Shown: in pieces, positions 15,582 through 26,185 of the stretch | Layout of the letters: each line of letters begins with the position of its first letter | Position numbering within the stretch: the stretch's first letter is position 1 | Origin: Campanula takesimana | Taxonomy: Eukaryota; Streptophyta; Magnoliopsida; Asterales; Campanulaceae | Direction of reading: 5' to 3' | Assembly (NCBI GenBank): GCA_026119855.1 | Contig: JAOWBW010000864.1 | Span: forward strand, 248,001 to 312,000 | Length of the DNA stretch: 64,000 bases | The notes under the pieces: generated by a model | Database searches by the model: none | Told to the model about the DNA's origin: nothing | Seen by the model: only the letters and a program-made list of their open reading frames with translations | Made by a program: the position numbers and the translations under genes

Positions 15582-16606
15582 AGTGCAGTCAATCTTAAAG
15601 CTTATTACATGTATGTTGTAGCTTGTCCACTCAATTCCAAAGATCAGGTATGATTTATTTGAGCTTTATTTCAATTTTGTTATTTCAAACTATTAATCTT
15701 TCTTGAACACTTACTGACTTAAGCATCGGAGGGGTGTTAGCCAAGCTAACACCCACCCCTAACATATGTTTGTTTTGCAAGGGCAACTCAAAATTCCAAC
15801 ACAAGTCAACTAGGTCGATATGTTCAGACGAATTGCCAGAGACAACAACTTGGACTGTTCAAGATGAAATCAGTCAAACTTGCTGACATCATGCTGGATG
15901 AAAGCCTCACTTATACGAATGTTCAAGTAAGCATATTAATATTAAATCTTATGCTTCATTTGCTGAAGTTTGTACTAAGGTTGTAAAGGTTTTCACCTTT
16001 CAAAGGTTTAAAGATTATACGTCTTTCTTAAAGTTTAAGGTTCATACACCTTCGCCTGTGCGCACGTTTTCCACATTTGTCTAAATTGTAAGTTGGCCAG
16101 TGTATTTATTACATATTGATTACCATCTTGTACTTAGACAAATTGTGAACTCAAGCCATTTACAATTGGTTGTAACATTAACGTGTTACCAAAGACAAAA
16201 GTTTAAAAGATTCAAACATCTTTTCATTTCTACTATTAGCATTAACATGTTACATCATGCATTTTAGAAGTCAACTTCAAACAAGCGTCATCTCTATTTG
16301 TACCTTGCCTACGTTACCAAAATGTAATGTCCTGGGAGGTCAATCATTTTTATAACCATGATAAACAGAGAAAGTTCAACAAACTGAGCTATTTTAAACT
16401 AAACCATTCAAAAGGTCTAACCCATGCTATCACAAGACATGAGTTGACCACAATGCAACATGAAGGTTGTCCAAACAAAAACCATTAAATCTTAAGTTAT
16501 CTAATTGTTTACGAGGACATCCCCCTCGTTGATAAAACCAAAAACATAAAAACAAAATGTTTTAACATCTTACCCTGCAAGACAAACGAAAATAGAAAAT
16601 TACCTT
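15582..16606 (+). other. Tat 3' region without a gene
   Basis: Sense-strand A+T-rich DNA between the end of integrase and the end of the antisense gene. No open frame of note was seen. Long pol-to-LTR spacers are usual in Tat elements. Confidence 0.6.
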
Positions 16607-18248
16607 TCAGGTGGCTCCATCAACCTTATTCTCCTGATTATCATCAGCCTGTTCTTCAATAACAGTTTCTTGGGGTTTGGAATTCACCTCTCCAGCTTCC
16701 TCAACCTGGATTCCTTTGAGTGCAGCCTGTTCATCTTCCAAGTTCCACTCTGTTTGCTTTCCAGCTTGATACTCCTCTATCATTTGGATCCTCGCTTCAA
16801 ATACCATCTTTCTAGCTTCCCTGGTCATACGTTCTTCAAGTGCTTCCATAGCGGCCCTATTCAGCTTATTCATCTCAGCAACTTTCATTACCCATTCTCT
16901 AATCTCTTTATCTTTCTTCTTGATTTCAAACTCCATAGCAGCAACCCTTGAATCCCTTTCCTTTTGCACAGATAGCAGCTTCTCCTCAGCCTCAAGCTTA
17001 TCTTGATAAGACATTTGAGCCTTACCCTTCCAAAGTTGAACCTCCTTAGCCAACATGCTTGTAGCATCATGTACCTACAATTTGCACTCGGTTATTACAA
17101 ATATTCAAACACTAAGATTTTGTACAAAGTAAAAAACTCTATTTACCTTCTGCACTAATACTTGCTCAATAGGCTCTGCAGCATCAATGTCTACAATCTC
17201 ACTCTTCCTCTTCTTGAAAGACACCATGTCTCCAATCAATAATTTAGGTTTAGAGCTCTCAACCTTGGGAAGGGATGGCTTGACATCCTCATTCTTGGGC
17301 CTCTTGAACCTGGGAATCAGACTGCTAACACCACCCATGCTAGTTTGAGAAAGAGTAGCTGCAGAAATAACCCATTATTAAGTAGAAATAAGCAGAGCTT
17401 GAAAAGCAGATTTCAAGAAGGAATCTTACCTGAAGACATTCCTGGATCAACTTGTAGGGTCTTACTAGAGCTCTTCTCTTCCTCAACTTCTTCTTCCCCT
17501 TGCTCAACCAATGAGGCTGGACGTACAAACTTACGCTTCTTGGGAGATAAAGCACAAACAGTATTGACCACATGCAAAGTCTCTGAGCGTTTTGGAAACA
17601 GTTCATCCAACTTCAATGCTGCAAAATAAAACCAAGTTGTCAGAATACAGAGTAAAAATCAGAACCTTGTCAATGGAAAAATCAAGAAATCAATGTGGCC
17701 CTACCTTCATCCAACCAAAAAGAGTTTATCTTTCCCACTCCCTCCAAGGTAAACTTCTTAACATAGAAAAACCGGTTCTCCCACTTTCTGTCCTTGTCAA
17801 TTGAATCCGTTACCAAGCTATTTGCCTTAGTCTTAACCCTAAAACCAAACCTCTTACTTCCATGTGACCTCAAGTCATAGCAAAATCCTAGTTCTTCCAA
17901 ACCAACCCTTAACCCCATCTCAGCGCTCAACCTTTCTAAAGTTACTAAGTTCCTCCATCCTACGGGCATCAACTGGGCGAAGGCCAAACCAGTTACCTCA
18001 AAGAAGCGGATAATCGAAGGGGGAAAAGGGAATGTGAGACCAATCAGGAAAGGATATTCAAGAAAGCAAAGCCATTCATTAGAAGCACAGTCAGAGGTCA
18101 TGAGGGCATTAGGGTCAAGGAATTCGGCACTTTTGGGAAAAAATTTCTTCAAATTTTCAACATCAGCACTTGTTAACTCACACCTTTCATCATCAGGGTG
18201 TTCTATAAACCCTTGACAAGTAAACCCAGTAGGAAGATCACTAGCCAT
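16607..18248 (-). CDS. Antisense gene of the Tat element (plant Transposase_28/PMD-like protein)
   Basis: Four minus-strand exons, 18248-17705, 17618-17430, 17358-17147 and 17074-16607, join with correct GT-AG sites and matching phases into an open frame of about 470 aa. Exon 1 carries the 'putative gypsy type transposon' core (LTFPFPPSIIRFFEVTGL, LMPVGWRNLVTLERL) seen in extra proteins of plant Tat elements. Exons 2-3 are charged, with basic patches SPKKRKF and FKKRKS that could be nuclear signals. Exon 4 is a long coiled coil (MLAKEVQLWKGKAQMSYQDK onward) with an acidic end. Antisense ORFs in the 3' region are known for this lineage, but their function is not. It is open here while gag-pol on the other strand is broken. 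The splice choices are mine and untested. Confidence 0.75.
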
Positions 18249-18364
18249 TCTAAGAAAAAGAGCGAAAATCTTAGAGAGAAAGAACTCACCTCTGCAAACT
18301 GAAGAAGGTGCTAGAAACCCTTGTGATTTGTTTTCGAGAATAAGGGAAAGTCAAGAAGCCGGCC

Positions 18365-18371
18365 TTAAATA
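18365..18371 (-). promoter_or_regulatory. Possible TATA box of the antisense gene
   Basis: Reading the minus strand, CTATTTAAGG lies about 115 bp upstream of the ATG at 18248. A second A+T motif (CTATATAAC) is about 20 bp further upstream, near 18385-18393. No other evidence for a promoter is available. Confidence 0.4.
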
Positions 18372-18513
18372 GGAGTAGACGGTTATATAGTTCCAAGAGG
18401 TTTCAAAAAGTCTACTCACCTATGAAACTACCCCATCACGACATTTAATGCGGATAGTGGGTGCCAGCAGTTGAGGGTTAATTTTTGACCTTCAAAAATT
18501 CCCTTTTAAGATC

Positions 18514-18530
18514 AAAAATTAAGGGGCAAT
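18514..18530 (+). other. Polypurine tract of the Tat element
   Basis: AAAAATTAAGGGGCAAT directly precedes the 3' LTR. This is the plus-strand priming site in reverse transcription. Confidence 0.75.
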
Positions 18531-19086
18531 TGTTTGGGAGTAAAAATCTGCATCATGTCTGCATCTTGAAGTATTCAACTTGTCCCGTCATCCTGCATCC
18601 TGACATCAAGCATCTTGATTATAAACACACATTTTTTGATGCAGGTAAACTTATTCCTATTTTTCAGGGAGCGATCACATGGATTACCGAACTCAACGTG
18701 ACCTAATGGAAGACTCATTCAAACATTGAAGACCTTATCATCACAAACGGCTGAAGATAATCTTCAACTAACCTCCCGAGATTCTTGGAAAAACCTACTA
18801 ATTCATAGTTAAACTCTCATTATAAATAACTGACACATTTTGTAATGCACACATACTCACGATCTTCCATTCTCGTAGTAATCACTTTCTGTTCTTTCAA
18901 TTCATTGTATTTCCAAAGTCAATACTAATAAAATTCCATCTTGAGGTTTTAGGCCGGCGAACAAGTTGTTCAAGGACTTTCCTCGTTAAACACCGTATTC
19001 TATTGATCTTGAATTGCTTGCAATCATATTCCATTTTGCCCAAACTATTATTCTTTAAGTTGAATTGCAAAATTTGACTAAAACAA
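18531..19086 (+). repeat. 3' LTR of the Tat element
   Basis: 556 bp, TG...CA, nearly identical to 205-759, followed by the second AGAGG at 19087-19091. Confidence 0.95.
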
Positions 19087-19546
19087 GAGGTAGATGCTAA
19101 ATGAGCACTTTCTACCTTAGATTGCTTCAACCTATCTTCCTCTTGTGTCATGTGTGAAATTAATTCATTTATATTCCACTTATCCTTTTGACAATTACAG
19201 GTCACTTCAAAGTGACCAAACTGAGGAGGAAGAGAGATCAAAACTAAATGCACGAGAAGATCTTCTGATATCTCTAACTTAAGTGCTTTTAGCTTTCTCG
19301 AAAGATGAAGCATTTCTAGAATGTACTCCCTAAGATTTTCGGCACCCTTGTACTTCATGGAAACAAGTTTCCTTAGGGTAGAACTTCTTTCTGACTTTTC
19401 GCTTTTTGCAAAGCGTTCTTCAAGGGTCTCAAAAAAAGTCTTAGCATCAACGTCCTCGGGAACACTATTCAAAAATGTTTCCAGGATGACATTTTTCATA
19501 ATCATTAGGCTCACGCGATTGGAGAGTTTCCATTTCTCAGTATATA
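19087..19546 (-). pseudogene. Copia gag, middle part
   Basis: Minus-strand frame with the Copia gag (UBN2-type) signature: ETFLNSVPEDVDAKTFFETL, SMKYKGAENLREYILEM, LVHLVLISLPPQFGHF and a run to VESAHLAS. It continues at its C-terminal side at position 199 (across the Tat insertion). At its N-terminal side it continues at 21636 (across the solo LTR). No stop was seen in this piece. Confidence 0.85.
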
Positions 19547-20018
19547 TGTAACGACCCGAATTTTCATAAAGTAAACAAATCCATAAAAACATGGAAATAC
19601 TAACAGTTGTCTTACAAAATCCAACTTAAATAGCCCAACGGCTAGTCTCAACCATCAATTCAACCATAAATGCGGAAGCGAAATTAAATACTAAGTCTTC
19701 AAGCCAGTACAACCACTAGCTAAACAAAATAAACCATAAGGTCTTAATATAACTGACACGGACAGCTTCATCTAGCGATCCGTCTACTTCTTTAAGTCGT
19801 TACCTGAAAAAGATTATTAGAGAAATGGTGAGCGAACAATGCTCAGTAAGTTCATACGGACTTCTCTGATAGCTAAGGAGAAGTGACCGAAAGAACGGAC
19901 TCAATTGATAATTTCAAAGATCGGATATCATTTCAAATACTAACTGCATATAACGAATACAGTTAACTACTCAAAGATTGGTGGTCCTAATTCCATTCCG
20001 TCAATTCCAAGTTCCAAA

Positions 20019-20237
20019 CACCTTTTCAGGGTGTCACACCTTTTTCAGGGTGTTAAGTGAATAAGAGACCTTACACCTTTTCAGGGTGCTCCCTTATTTA
20101 GAGTTATCATGATAATCTAGAGTTCCACAAAGTCTAAGTTACACATAGTTAACTAGACTTATTTCCATTAGTCTGTTTCCTAGGACCGTTTCCACATTAG
20201 TCCTTTTCAGGGACTAGTTAGTCCTTTTCAGGGACTA
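20019..20237. repeat. Five small hairpins with a constant TTTTCA loop
   Basis: ACACC-TTTTCAG-GGTGT (20019-20035), a variant at 20037-20054, CACC-TTTTCA-GGGTG (20075-20089), and two copies of TAGTCC-TTTTCA-GGGACTA (20198-20216, 20219-20237). The loops are constant while the stems change on both sides and stay paired. They lie in the solo LTR. Confidence 0.75.
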
Positions 20238-20756
20238 TACAGCTACACCTGTTGCAATTAGATATAGCATACTTTCCAAAATAGTGTTCCCTAAACGAGA
20301 GCACATGCAAATTCAAATGTTCTAAGATTCCCTACGACCAAAACACGTCATAGGTAAGATGTACAAAAGACGTTCATCAACGTAGAGTTCAAGCGCTATG
20401 GACCATATAGCATTCATGAAAGAATTATAGAGTTCCAATGAATAAACAATTCAAGGTACTTAGGAACGTAATCCCTTACCTTGCTAGCGTTGACTTCTAG
20501 CGGGTTCTCTGCGTACAATCTACAATCACGCAAAGATACCATTTTTAGGACATGAACAATATTTATCCCCGTCCCCAAATTCCTTTTCTAACTTTAACCT
20601 TTTTGAGTTTACTTCTTAAACTCCTTCTTAAGGTTCTTACTTTAGTTTAGGATTTATCTCACCCTTCATAACTTTCCCCAACATGTCTTTAGGTTTACGT
20701 AAAAGTCTACTTCCAATCCATGTGTCTTAAGTTGACTTTATTTTATGAAAACACTA

Positions 20757-20875
20757 TTCACAGCGTTGACTTTACTATTCCCAGCATTGACTTTACTATT
20801 CCCAGTTGACTTTTACTTTTCCCAGTTGACTTTACTATTCCCAGTTGACTTTTACTATTCCCAGTTGACTTTCAC
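20757..20875. repeat. Degenerate tandem repeat CCCAGTTGACTTTTACTATT
   Basis: About six copies of a 19-20-bp unit built on (C)CCAG(C)(G)TTGACTTTACTATT, in the solo LTR just before the CA microsatellite. Confidence 0.85.
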
Positions 20876-20932
20876 ACATTGAAACACCTTGAACAACACA
20901 CACTAAACCCTAATTTACAAACCCTAACTTGA

Positions 20933-20943
20933 CACACACACAT

Positions 20944-20974
<31 letters not shown>

Positions 20975-21091
20975 CATACACACACACACTGCACCCTCAC
21001 ACAACACACACACGGCACACACACACACGACACACACACTGCACACACGCACAAACACACACACACGGACACACACACACACACATCGACA
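20933..21091. repeat. Interrupted (CA)n microsatellite and CCG run
   Basis: CACACA tracts broken by CGGCA and TGCACC interruptions, followed by GCCGCCGCCGCC near 21100-21117. The long frames that cross it are low-complexity translation, not genes. Confidence 0.95.
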
Positions 21092-21635
21092 GCCGCCAGC
21101 CGCCGCCGCCGCCGCCGTCGTGTGGTGGTGGTTCATGCATGCATGTCGATACTAATCCCAACTTTTCCATTAAAGATGTTTTCAAAAATTAACAATAAAC
21201 CCTAGTTTATCAATTTAGGGTTAGGGTTCTAAGTTCCGTTTCATAATTCCTAGGCGATACCCAACCCAAGAATAATTATTTAGGGGTGAGAGAATTACCT
21301 TCGAAGGGGGTTGAATCTTCTTCTTCCTCCTTCTCTCTTTCTCCTCTCTTCTTCCTCTTCCTCTCTCTCTCAGCCTCTCTCTCTCTCTCCGCCTCCTCTC
21401 TCTCTTTTTCTCTAGGGTTTTTGATTAACTCAAAATAATAGGGAGATGGTTAAAGAGTTGATTAAATACTTAGGTTTCCCCTTTCCTATTTCAAAAAGGT
21501 TTTCCAAAGTTGACTAGATTGGGCCCTTCTTATTAGCCCAACTCATTAATTATTTAATGAGCCCGATTGAAATATTCATTATAAAAGCACAACTAATAAT
21601 AATAATGGGCCAAAAAGGCCGGTTATTACAATATA

Positions 21636-21840
21636 AGCGGTCCTCAGGGGTGCTTTCATCATTAAGAGGAATAGGAAACGGCTCCCTAAATGCGAAATCT
21701 ATGACCATTCAGCCTAAGATCATTACAATTTTGTTTTTCCAAGTTTTAAAGTTTGTCCCATTAAGCATCAGAATTGTGCTCATCACAGCAGTAATAGAAG
21801 AAGCGTTAAGTAAATCTGTTGGGAATCGAGAACAAGAATG
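21636..21840 (-). pseudogene. Copia gag N-terminal part
   Basis: Minus-strand reading from about 21835 gives FPTDLLNASSITAVMSTILM, then LNGTNFKTWKNKIVMILG, a TGA, and MVIDFAFREPFPIPLNDEST leading to DRLY. It runs directly into TEKWKLSNR at 19541 after removal of the solo LTR. LNGTNFxxWK is the usual start of plant Copia gag (DUF4219-like). The true start codon is uncertain; an in-frame ATG lies at 21783. The TGA sits where family members have a codon. Confidence 0.78.
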
Positions 21841-23094
21841 AATACAAAACATTATAAGTAACTACATTATAAATAAATGATTAATTATATCAAATGAAAT
21901 CCATAAATAAGTCAATTAACATGACATCAAAACTAATTTTTGGATTGCGAGTTGATTCCTAAATAATTGATTTTGATAACAAGTAATTTGAACAATGTTT
22001 GATTAAATGCTTAATCTTCCTTTGGGTAGTCTTAAGCATTTAACAAAACAACTTAATGTTCATTTTATTTGTCATTACATAAATGCTCAAATTTAGTCAA
22101 ATGTCAAGATCTTCTTTGGAAAATTCAAGTCATTCACATATTAACTTAAACATTCAACACTTTAACAATTTTGTGTTTAAATAACGTTAATCACTTAGGT
22201 GATAATATTATTTAAATAATGAATAAAATTGTTTAAGCATATAATTAATCAAGGCTTTATAGTTTGAAAAATGCAAGTTTTGTCCAAAGGGGAAAACAAA
22301 GATTGTGCAGAAATTCAAAAAATTCATAAATTGTGAACAATGTTTGCACGGCCGAGTGAAGGAAATGACACGGCCGAGCACCACTTTTACAGAAATTTTG
22401 TTTTTCGACATATAGTGCACGGCCGCGCTAAACAAAACGCACGACCGAGCTCGGCCGAGCATAGGAAAGGACACGACCGAGCACCATTAATCAGAAACTT
22501 TTTCCTTTTCGATATTCAATGCACAACCGTGCAAAAACAAACGCACGACCGTGCAAGTCTTGGTCCGACCAGGCATAACCAAAGACCCGTCCGGGTTATT
22601 CAAGAGATCCGACCGGACTCGACCAAAGATCCGGCCGTATGATGTCATTTTTGGCGCCGTTTCATGTGCTCGGCCGAGCAAATCATAAGACTCGGCCGAG
22701 CAGGTCATTTTATGCACTTTCTTAATTTTGTTTTAAACTTTCCCAAAATCAATGAATGGCAAGTAGATCCACATGATATGTACTTAAAACATAAAACCAC
22801 GCTATTTAGGATAATCTTGCTTTTAAAATTAATGGAATCAAGTAAGTAGATCCACATGGTATGCACGAAAACATAAAACCATGTTATGAAGGGATAGTCA
22901 AACTTGAACCATTTTAATGAACAAAACTTTCAAACCATTTTCTTAAATTCAGATGATGATTATCAGTACTCTATGAATGAATTAGAGTCCCTAATCAACA
23001 TCATAAAACTTAATGATTCAACAGGAAAAATGAATCACTTAAAGCACAAAGGCTTTCTTAAGAGAACTCAAACTTAAAACCAAAAAATGAGCGG
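21841..23094 (-). other. Copia untranslated leader with CGGCCGAGC-rich tandem units
   Basis: 1.25 kb between PBS and gag, A+T rich apart from 22340-22720. There, a diverged tandem unit of about 110 bp repeats, punctuated by CACGGCCGAGCACCA and GCACGACCGAGC type motifs. No coding frame is credible. Its length is unusual for a Copia leader, and its role is unknown. Confidence 0.6.
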
Positions 23095-23107
23095 GCTCTG
23101 ATACCAA
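23095..23107 (-). other. Copia primer-binding site (initiator tRNA-Met)
   Basis: On the minus strand TTGGTATCAGAGC lies one base inside the LTR end at 23109. It is complementary to the 3' end of plant initiator tRNA-Met, the common Copia primer. Confidence 0.9.
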
Positions 23108-23108
23108 T

Positions 23109-23594
23109 TGTTGGAACAATTTATGATCCCTGAATGCCATACTCATATTCAGAATAAGATTGAGGAAAGAGATGAAGGCGGAAGCATGAAAATATACCTG
23201 TTGAATCCATAGTTTATGTAGTAGAGAGAAATGAAGAACAAGTAGGAATTGTGTACTTCTAAATGATAATGTCTCTTAATCTCTCAAAAGTCTTCTAACA
23301 AATGAAGATGATTTAGTATGAGAAAGTAAGAAATCTAGTAGTCTCTAGGGTTGATGGAAGACTCTTTATATAGGAGACAATATGGCATTTCATTTAGGGA
23401 CCACACCCTTTCAAGCTACCCTTTCAAGCTTAATGATGTTATATTACCCTTTTGCCCATCACAATTAGATAATTATACATCAAAAGGAATTCTATACATT
23501 TTATTATCAACTATACTTTATATTAATATTATAGCCACGATTTTATTTATGGAAGTGCTAAATAACTTGTGTTGCAAGCCATAATGTTCTAACA
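23109..23594 (-). repeat. 5' LTR of the minus-strand Copia element
   Basis: 486 bp bounded by TGTTGGAACA and TGTTCTAACA, an inverted terminal pair typical of Copia LTRs, next to the PBS. The second LTR lies outside the window to the left, so the target duplication (probably TTACC at 23595) cannot be checked. Confidence 0.85.
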
Positions 23595-24471
23595 TTACCT
23601 ATCTACTTTGAATGAACAATTTTGTCATCATAAAATTCATATATTACAAAAAAACTCATCACTTACCTATCTACTTTTCACCCACTTGCTTTATGAATGG
23701 ACAATTATATCCTCCATACACTACTATGTTTGACCAAATTTGCCTTGGTTTATTAATAAGTGTGCAAAATCAAACTAGTAACCTTAAATATGAAGGAGTA
23801 CTAATTCTTTTAATAGCATGATTAAAGAAATATAATAAAAAAGTGAATGTGTGTAGAATATAATAACTTAAGAATGAGATCCATATTTTAAATGTATGAA
23901 TATAACGAGGGAGGGTTTTATTTATTATGTTACTAGTAAATTTTATTTAAAATAATTATAATTATAAGAGGAAAGTTAAGATGATAATAATGTTTTGATT
24001 TATATAAAGAGATCAAAACTCAATATAAAATTGTTAGCAATATGCTTATGCATCAATGGTGTTTGGTTAAAAATATGTCCGTTACGAGATTGAGTAATTT
24101 AAGATACTTGAATCGGCACATGCAAGTTTGGTAAAGAAGCACGACTGTGCTACGAGACAAAACATATGAAATTTGCAATATCAGACAAGATAGTTTACAC
24201 TAGGCCGCGCCGATAGAAACAGTAGGTTTTTTTAGAAAACCTACAGTGTTGTTTGTTCCTTTTGGTACAAGCACATGGTAATATTAGAGTAGACAATTAC
24301 GAAAAACTCATTTTCCATCTCTTAGTATAAAACAAGTTATTCTTAATTAAGAACGGCTCAAAATAAATAATTTTAATAAAAGAAAGATTTATAATTTATA
24401 ATTATTTATTTGTATAAAATAATTTTATTCATTTTAAATAATAAATACAGTATATTTTGATATTAATATTA
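23595..24471. other. A+T-rich DNA, no gene seen
   Basis: Flank of the Copia element. The phrase CTTACCTATCTACTTT occurs twice (about 23596 and 23661). No open frame, RNA or clear element boundary was found. Confidence 0.5.
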
Positions 24472-24928
24472 GGGATTTTTACCAATAAGTCCCTAGGGGA
24501 ATGTGGTATTTACCAATAAAAACACAACATTTCAAATTCTACCTTAGGGTCCTTAGGTTCAAATCAATTTTACCAACAAATCTCTCATAACTTTTAAATG
24601 GCAAAAATACCCCCAGCCCAAATTAAATCCTCCAACACCTCTAACCTTTGACCATTTTGACTACCACCTTTATATTTGACCACCACCGCCCGCTGCCACT
24701 GACCGCCGCTGACCACCACTGCCGCCAGCCACCACCGCCGCCGGTAACCACCGCCTCCGCCGGTTACCACCAGACCTCCCCACTGCCGCCCGGCCACCAC
24801 CGCCTCCGCCGGTGACTGCCGCTTCCGGCCAACCGCCGGACCTCACCCACTGCAACCCCAAGTATTATAAATAAAAATTATTTGCTTTTGGGAGGGTTTG
24901 AACCCATGACCTATTGGTCTTGGCTAAG

Positions 24929-26185
24929 TGATAGGCTAAATCGCGCTCCTAACAAATTAAACATGGACTAGGTTCTAAAAATATGTAGTTATGGTAAGTC
25001 CAGGATCGATCCATGAAGACTTGGATTAATTCTAAGTTATTCAATTATTTTAAAAACCAATAAAACAAAAAGATAAATAAAAGGATAGGTGATCAACACG
25101 AGCAAGCATATAAATGATAGGGTTCGCAGAATTAAAATATATCTTCGTCTTTAATTCAAATATCATCGGTACATATTTTCACTTTTCACCCTATTCACTC
25201 GATCACGAGATTTATTTCAATCTCTGTTTCTTCTTTCAGATTAGTCAATAGCAGTGGCACACTCACTAGAAACCCTAATCAATAATCAAATCTAAGTGGC
25301 ACAGTCTAGATCCAAAAATTAATCGCTTTAATGATTTAAAGAAACTAAGATCAAGAACGCTTTCTACAATTATTTCATATAGATAATCGTCTAACTTTAC
25401 CCACTTCACAATTTACCATGGCACATGCATAAATTGTAAAGATGCTACTTATGAATTTCTACACTGGCACAGTCATAGAAAATTCTAGCATAAATCAATT
25501 GACAAGGATAAACAGGTTGATCAAGTCTATAAACCCTAGCAATCAATTTAGAATAAGCACAAGTAAAATTATGAATAGAATTTAAAGATGAAAAGAAAAA
25601 TACCTCAATTAAATAAAAAGATAAAGTTACCTCCAACCTTGCAACCCTTACAAATATTTACTAGCTACATTGTTTGATAAAAAAATATAAGAAAACTAAT
25701 CTAGTATTTATAGAAGAAAAACTAACCTAAATATAAAAAGAAAAAGAATTGTAAAAGAAAAAGGAAACTAAAAAGAAATCCTAAACTAAAAAGAATAATC
25801 AAAGGATATCATAATGAATTAGGAAATTAAATTCCTTCTCCAACTTGGGGTAATTTTTGGGCTGAATTATGAAATTCCTACAAAGTCCCTCATATTTTGA
25901 TAATTTCCAGTTTGGTCCTCAGGATTTCAGAAATTCCAGAACAGTCCCTGTGTATCAAAAATTGCAGTTTGGCCCCTGGATTTCAGCAGTTTTGCCCAGA
26001 AGTCCCTGGCCTTTGCATCATTACTCAATTAAGCACTTTTTCTCCCTTTTTCTTGTAGATTGAGCACATAATCACCCTAGACAACAAAAACACAAAAATA
26101 CACAAATCAAATAACAAAAGCTTGAGAACAAAGTAATAATTAAGCTTAAAAATATCTAATTAAATGAGTAAAAACTCACTCATCA
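24929..26185 (-). repeat. 3' LTR of the non-autonomous element
   Basis: 1257 bp. Nearly identical to 28778-30025 from about 25590 rightward, somewhat diverged from 25016 to 25580, and largely unlike it at 24929-25015, where only GTC(A/G)GATCGATCCA-like traces match. Confidence 0.9.

Larger units (their letters stand above)
19547..21630 (-). mobile_element. Solo LTR of a Tekay-like chromovirus (2.08 kb)
   Basis: The sequence runs TGTAACGACCCG...GGTTATTACA and is flanked by a 5-bp ATATA duplication (19542-19546, 21631-21635). Removing it and one ATATA restores the Copia gag codons. There is no PBS, PPT or coding region, so it is a solo LTR left by LTR-LTR recombination. Minus orientation is inferred: read that way, the purine-rich leader followed by GGTAATTCTC and the block AACTTACTGAG correspond to those of the plus-strand element at 49875-58136. 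Confidence 0.88.

Noticed and set aside
20872..21192. Several overlapping frames rich in V/C or T/H on both strands
   Set aside because: They translate the interrupted (CA)n and (CCG)n microsatellites. Codon content is pure low complexity.
21195..21232. CCCTAAA/AACCCTA-like words suggesting telomeric repeat
   Set aside because: Only scattered AAACCCTA and TTAGGGTT words occur in the solo LTR, with no array.
19547..21630. A complete small retrotransposon rather than a solo LTR
   Set aside because: No internal duplicate ends, PBS or PPT, and a length equal to one LTR of the related chromovirus (2082 bp).
22340..22642. 100-codon plus-strand frame in the Copia leader
   Set aside because: It follows the CGGCCGAGC tandem units, lies antisense to the element and has no recognisable domain.
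24594..24861. Two minus-strand frames rich in Gly, Arg and Val
   Set aside because: They arise from a CCACCGCC-type simple repeat with no domain or start context.
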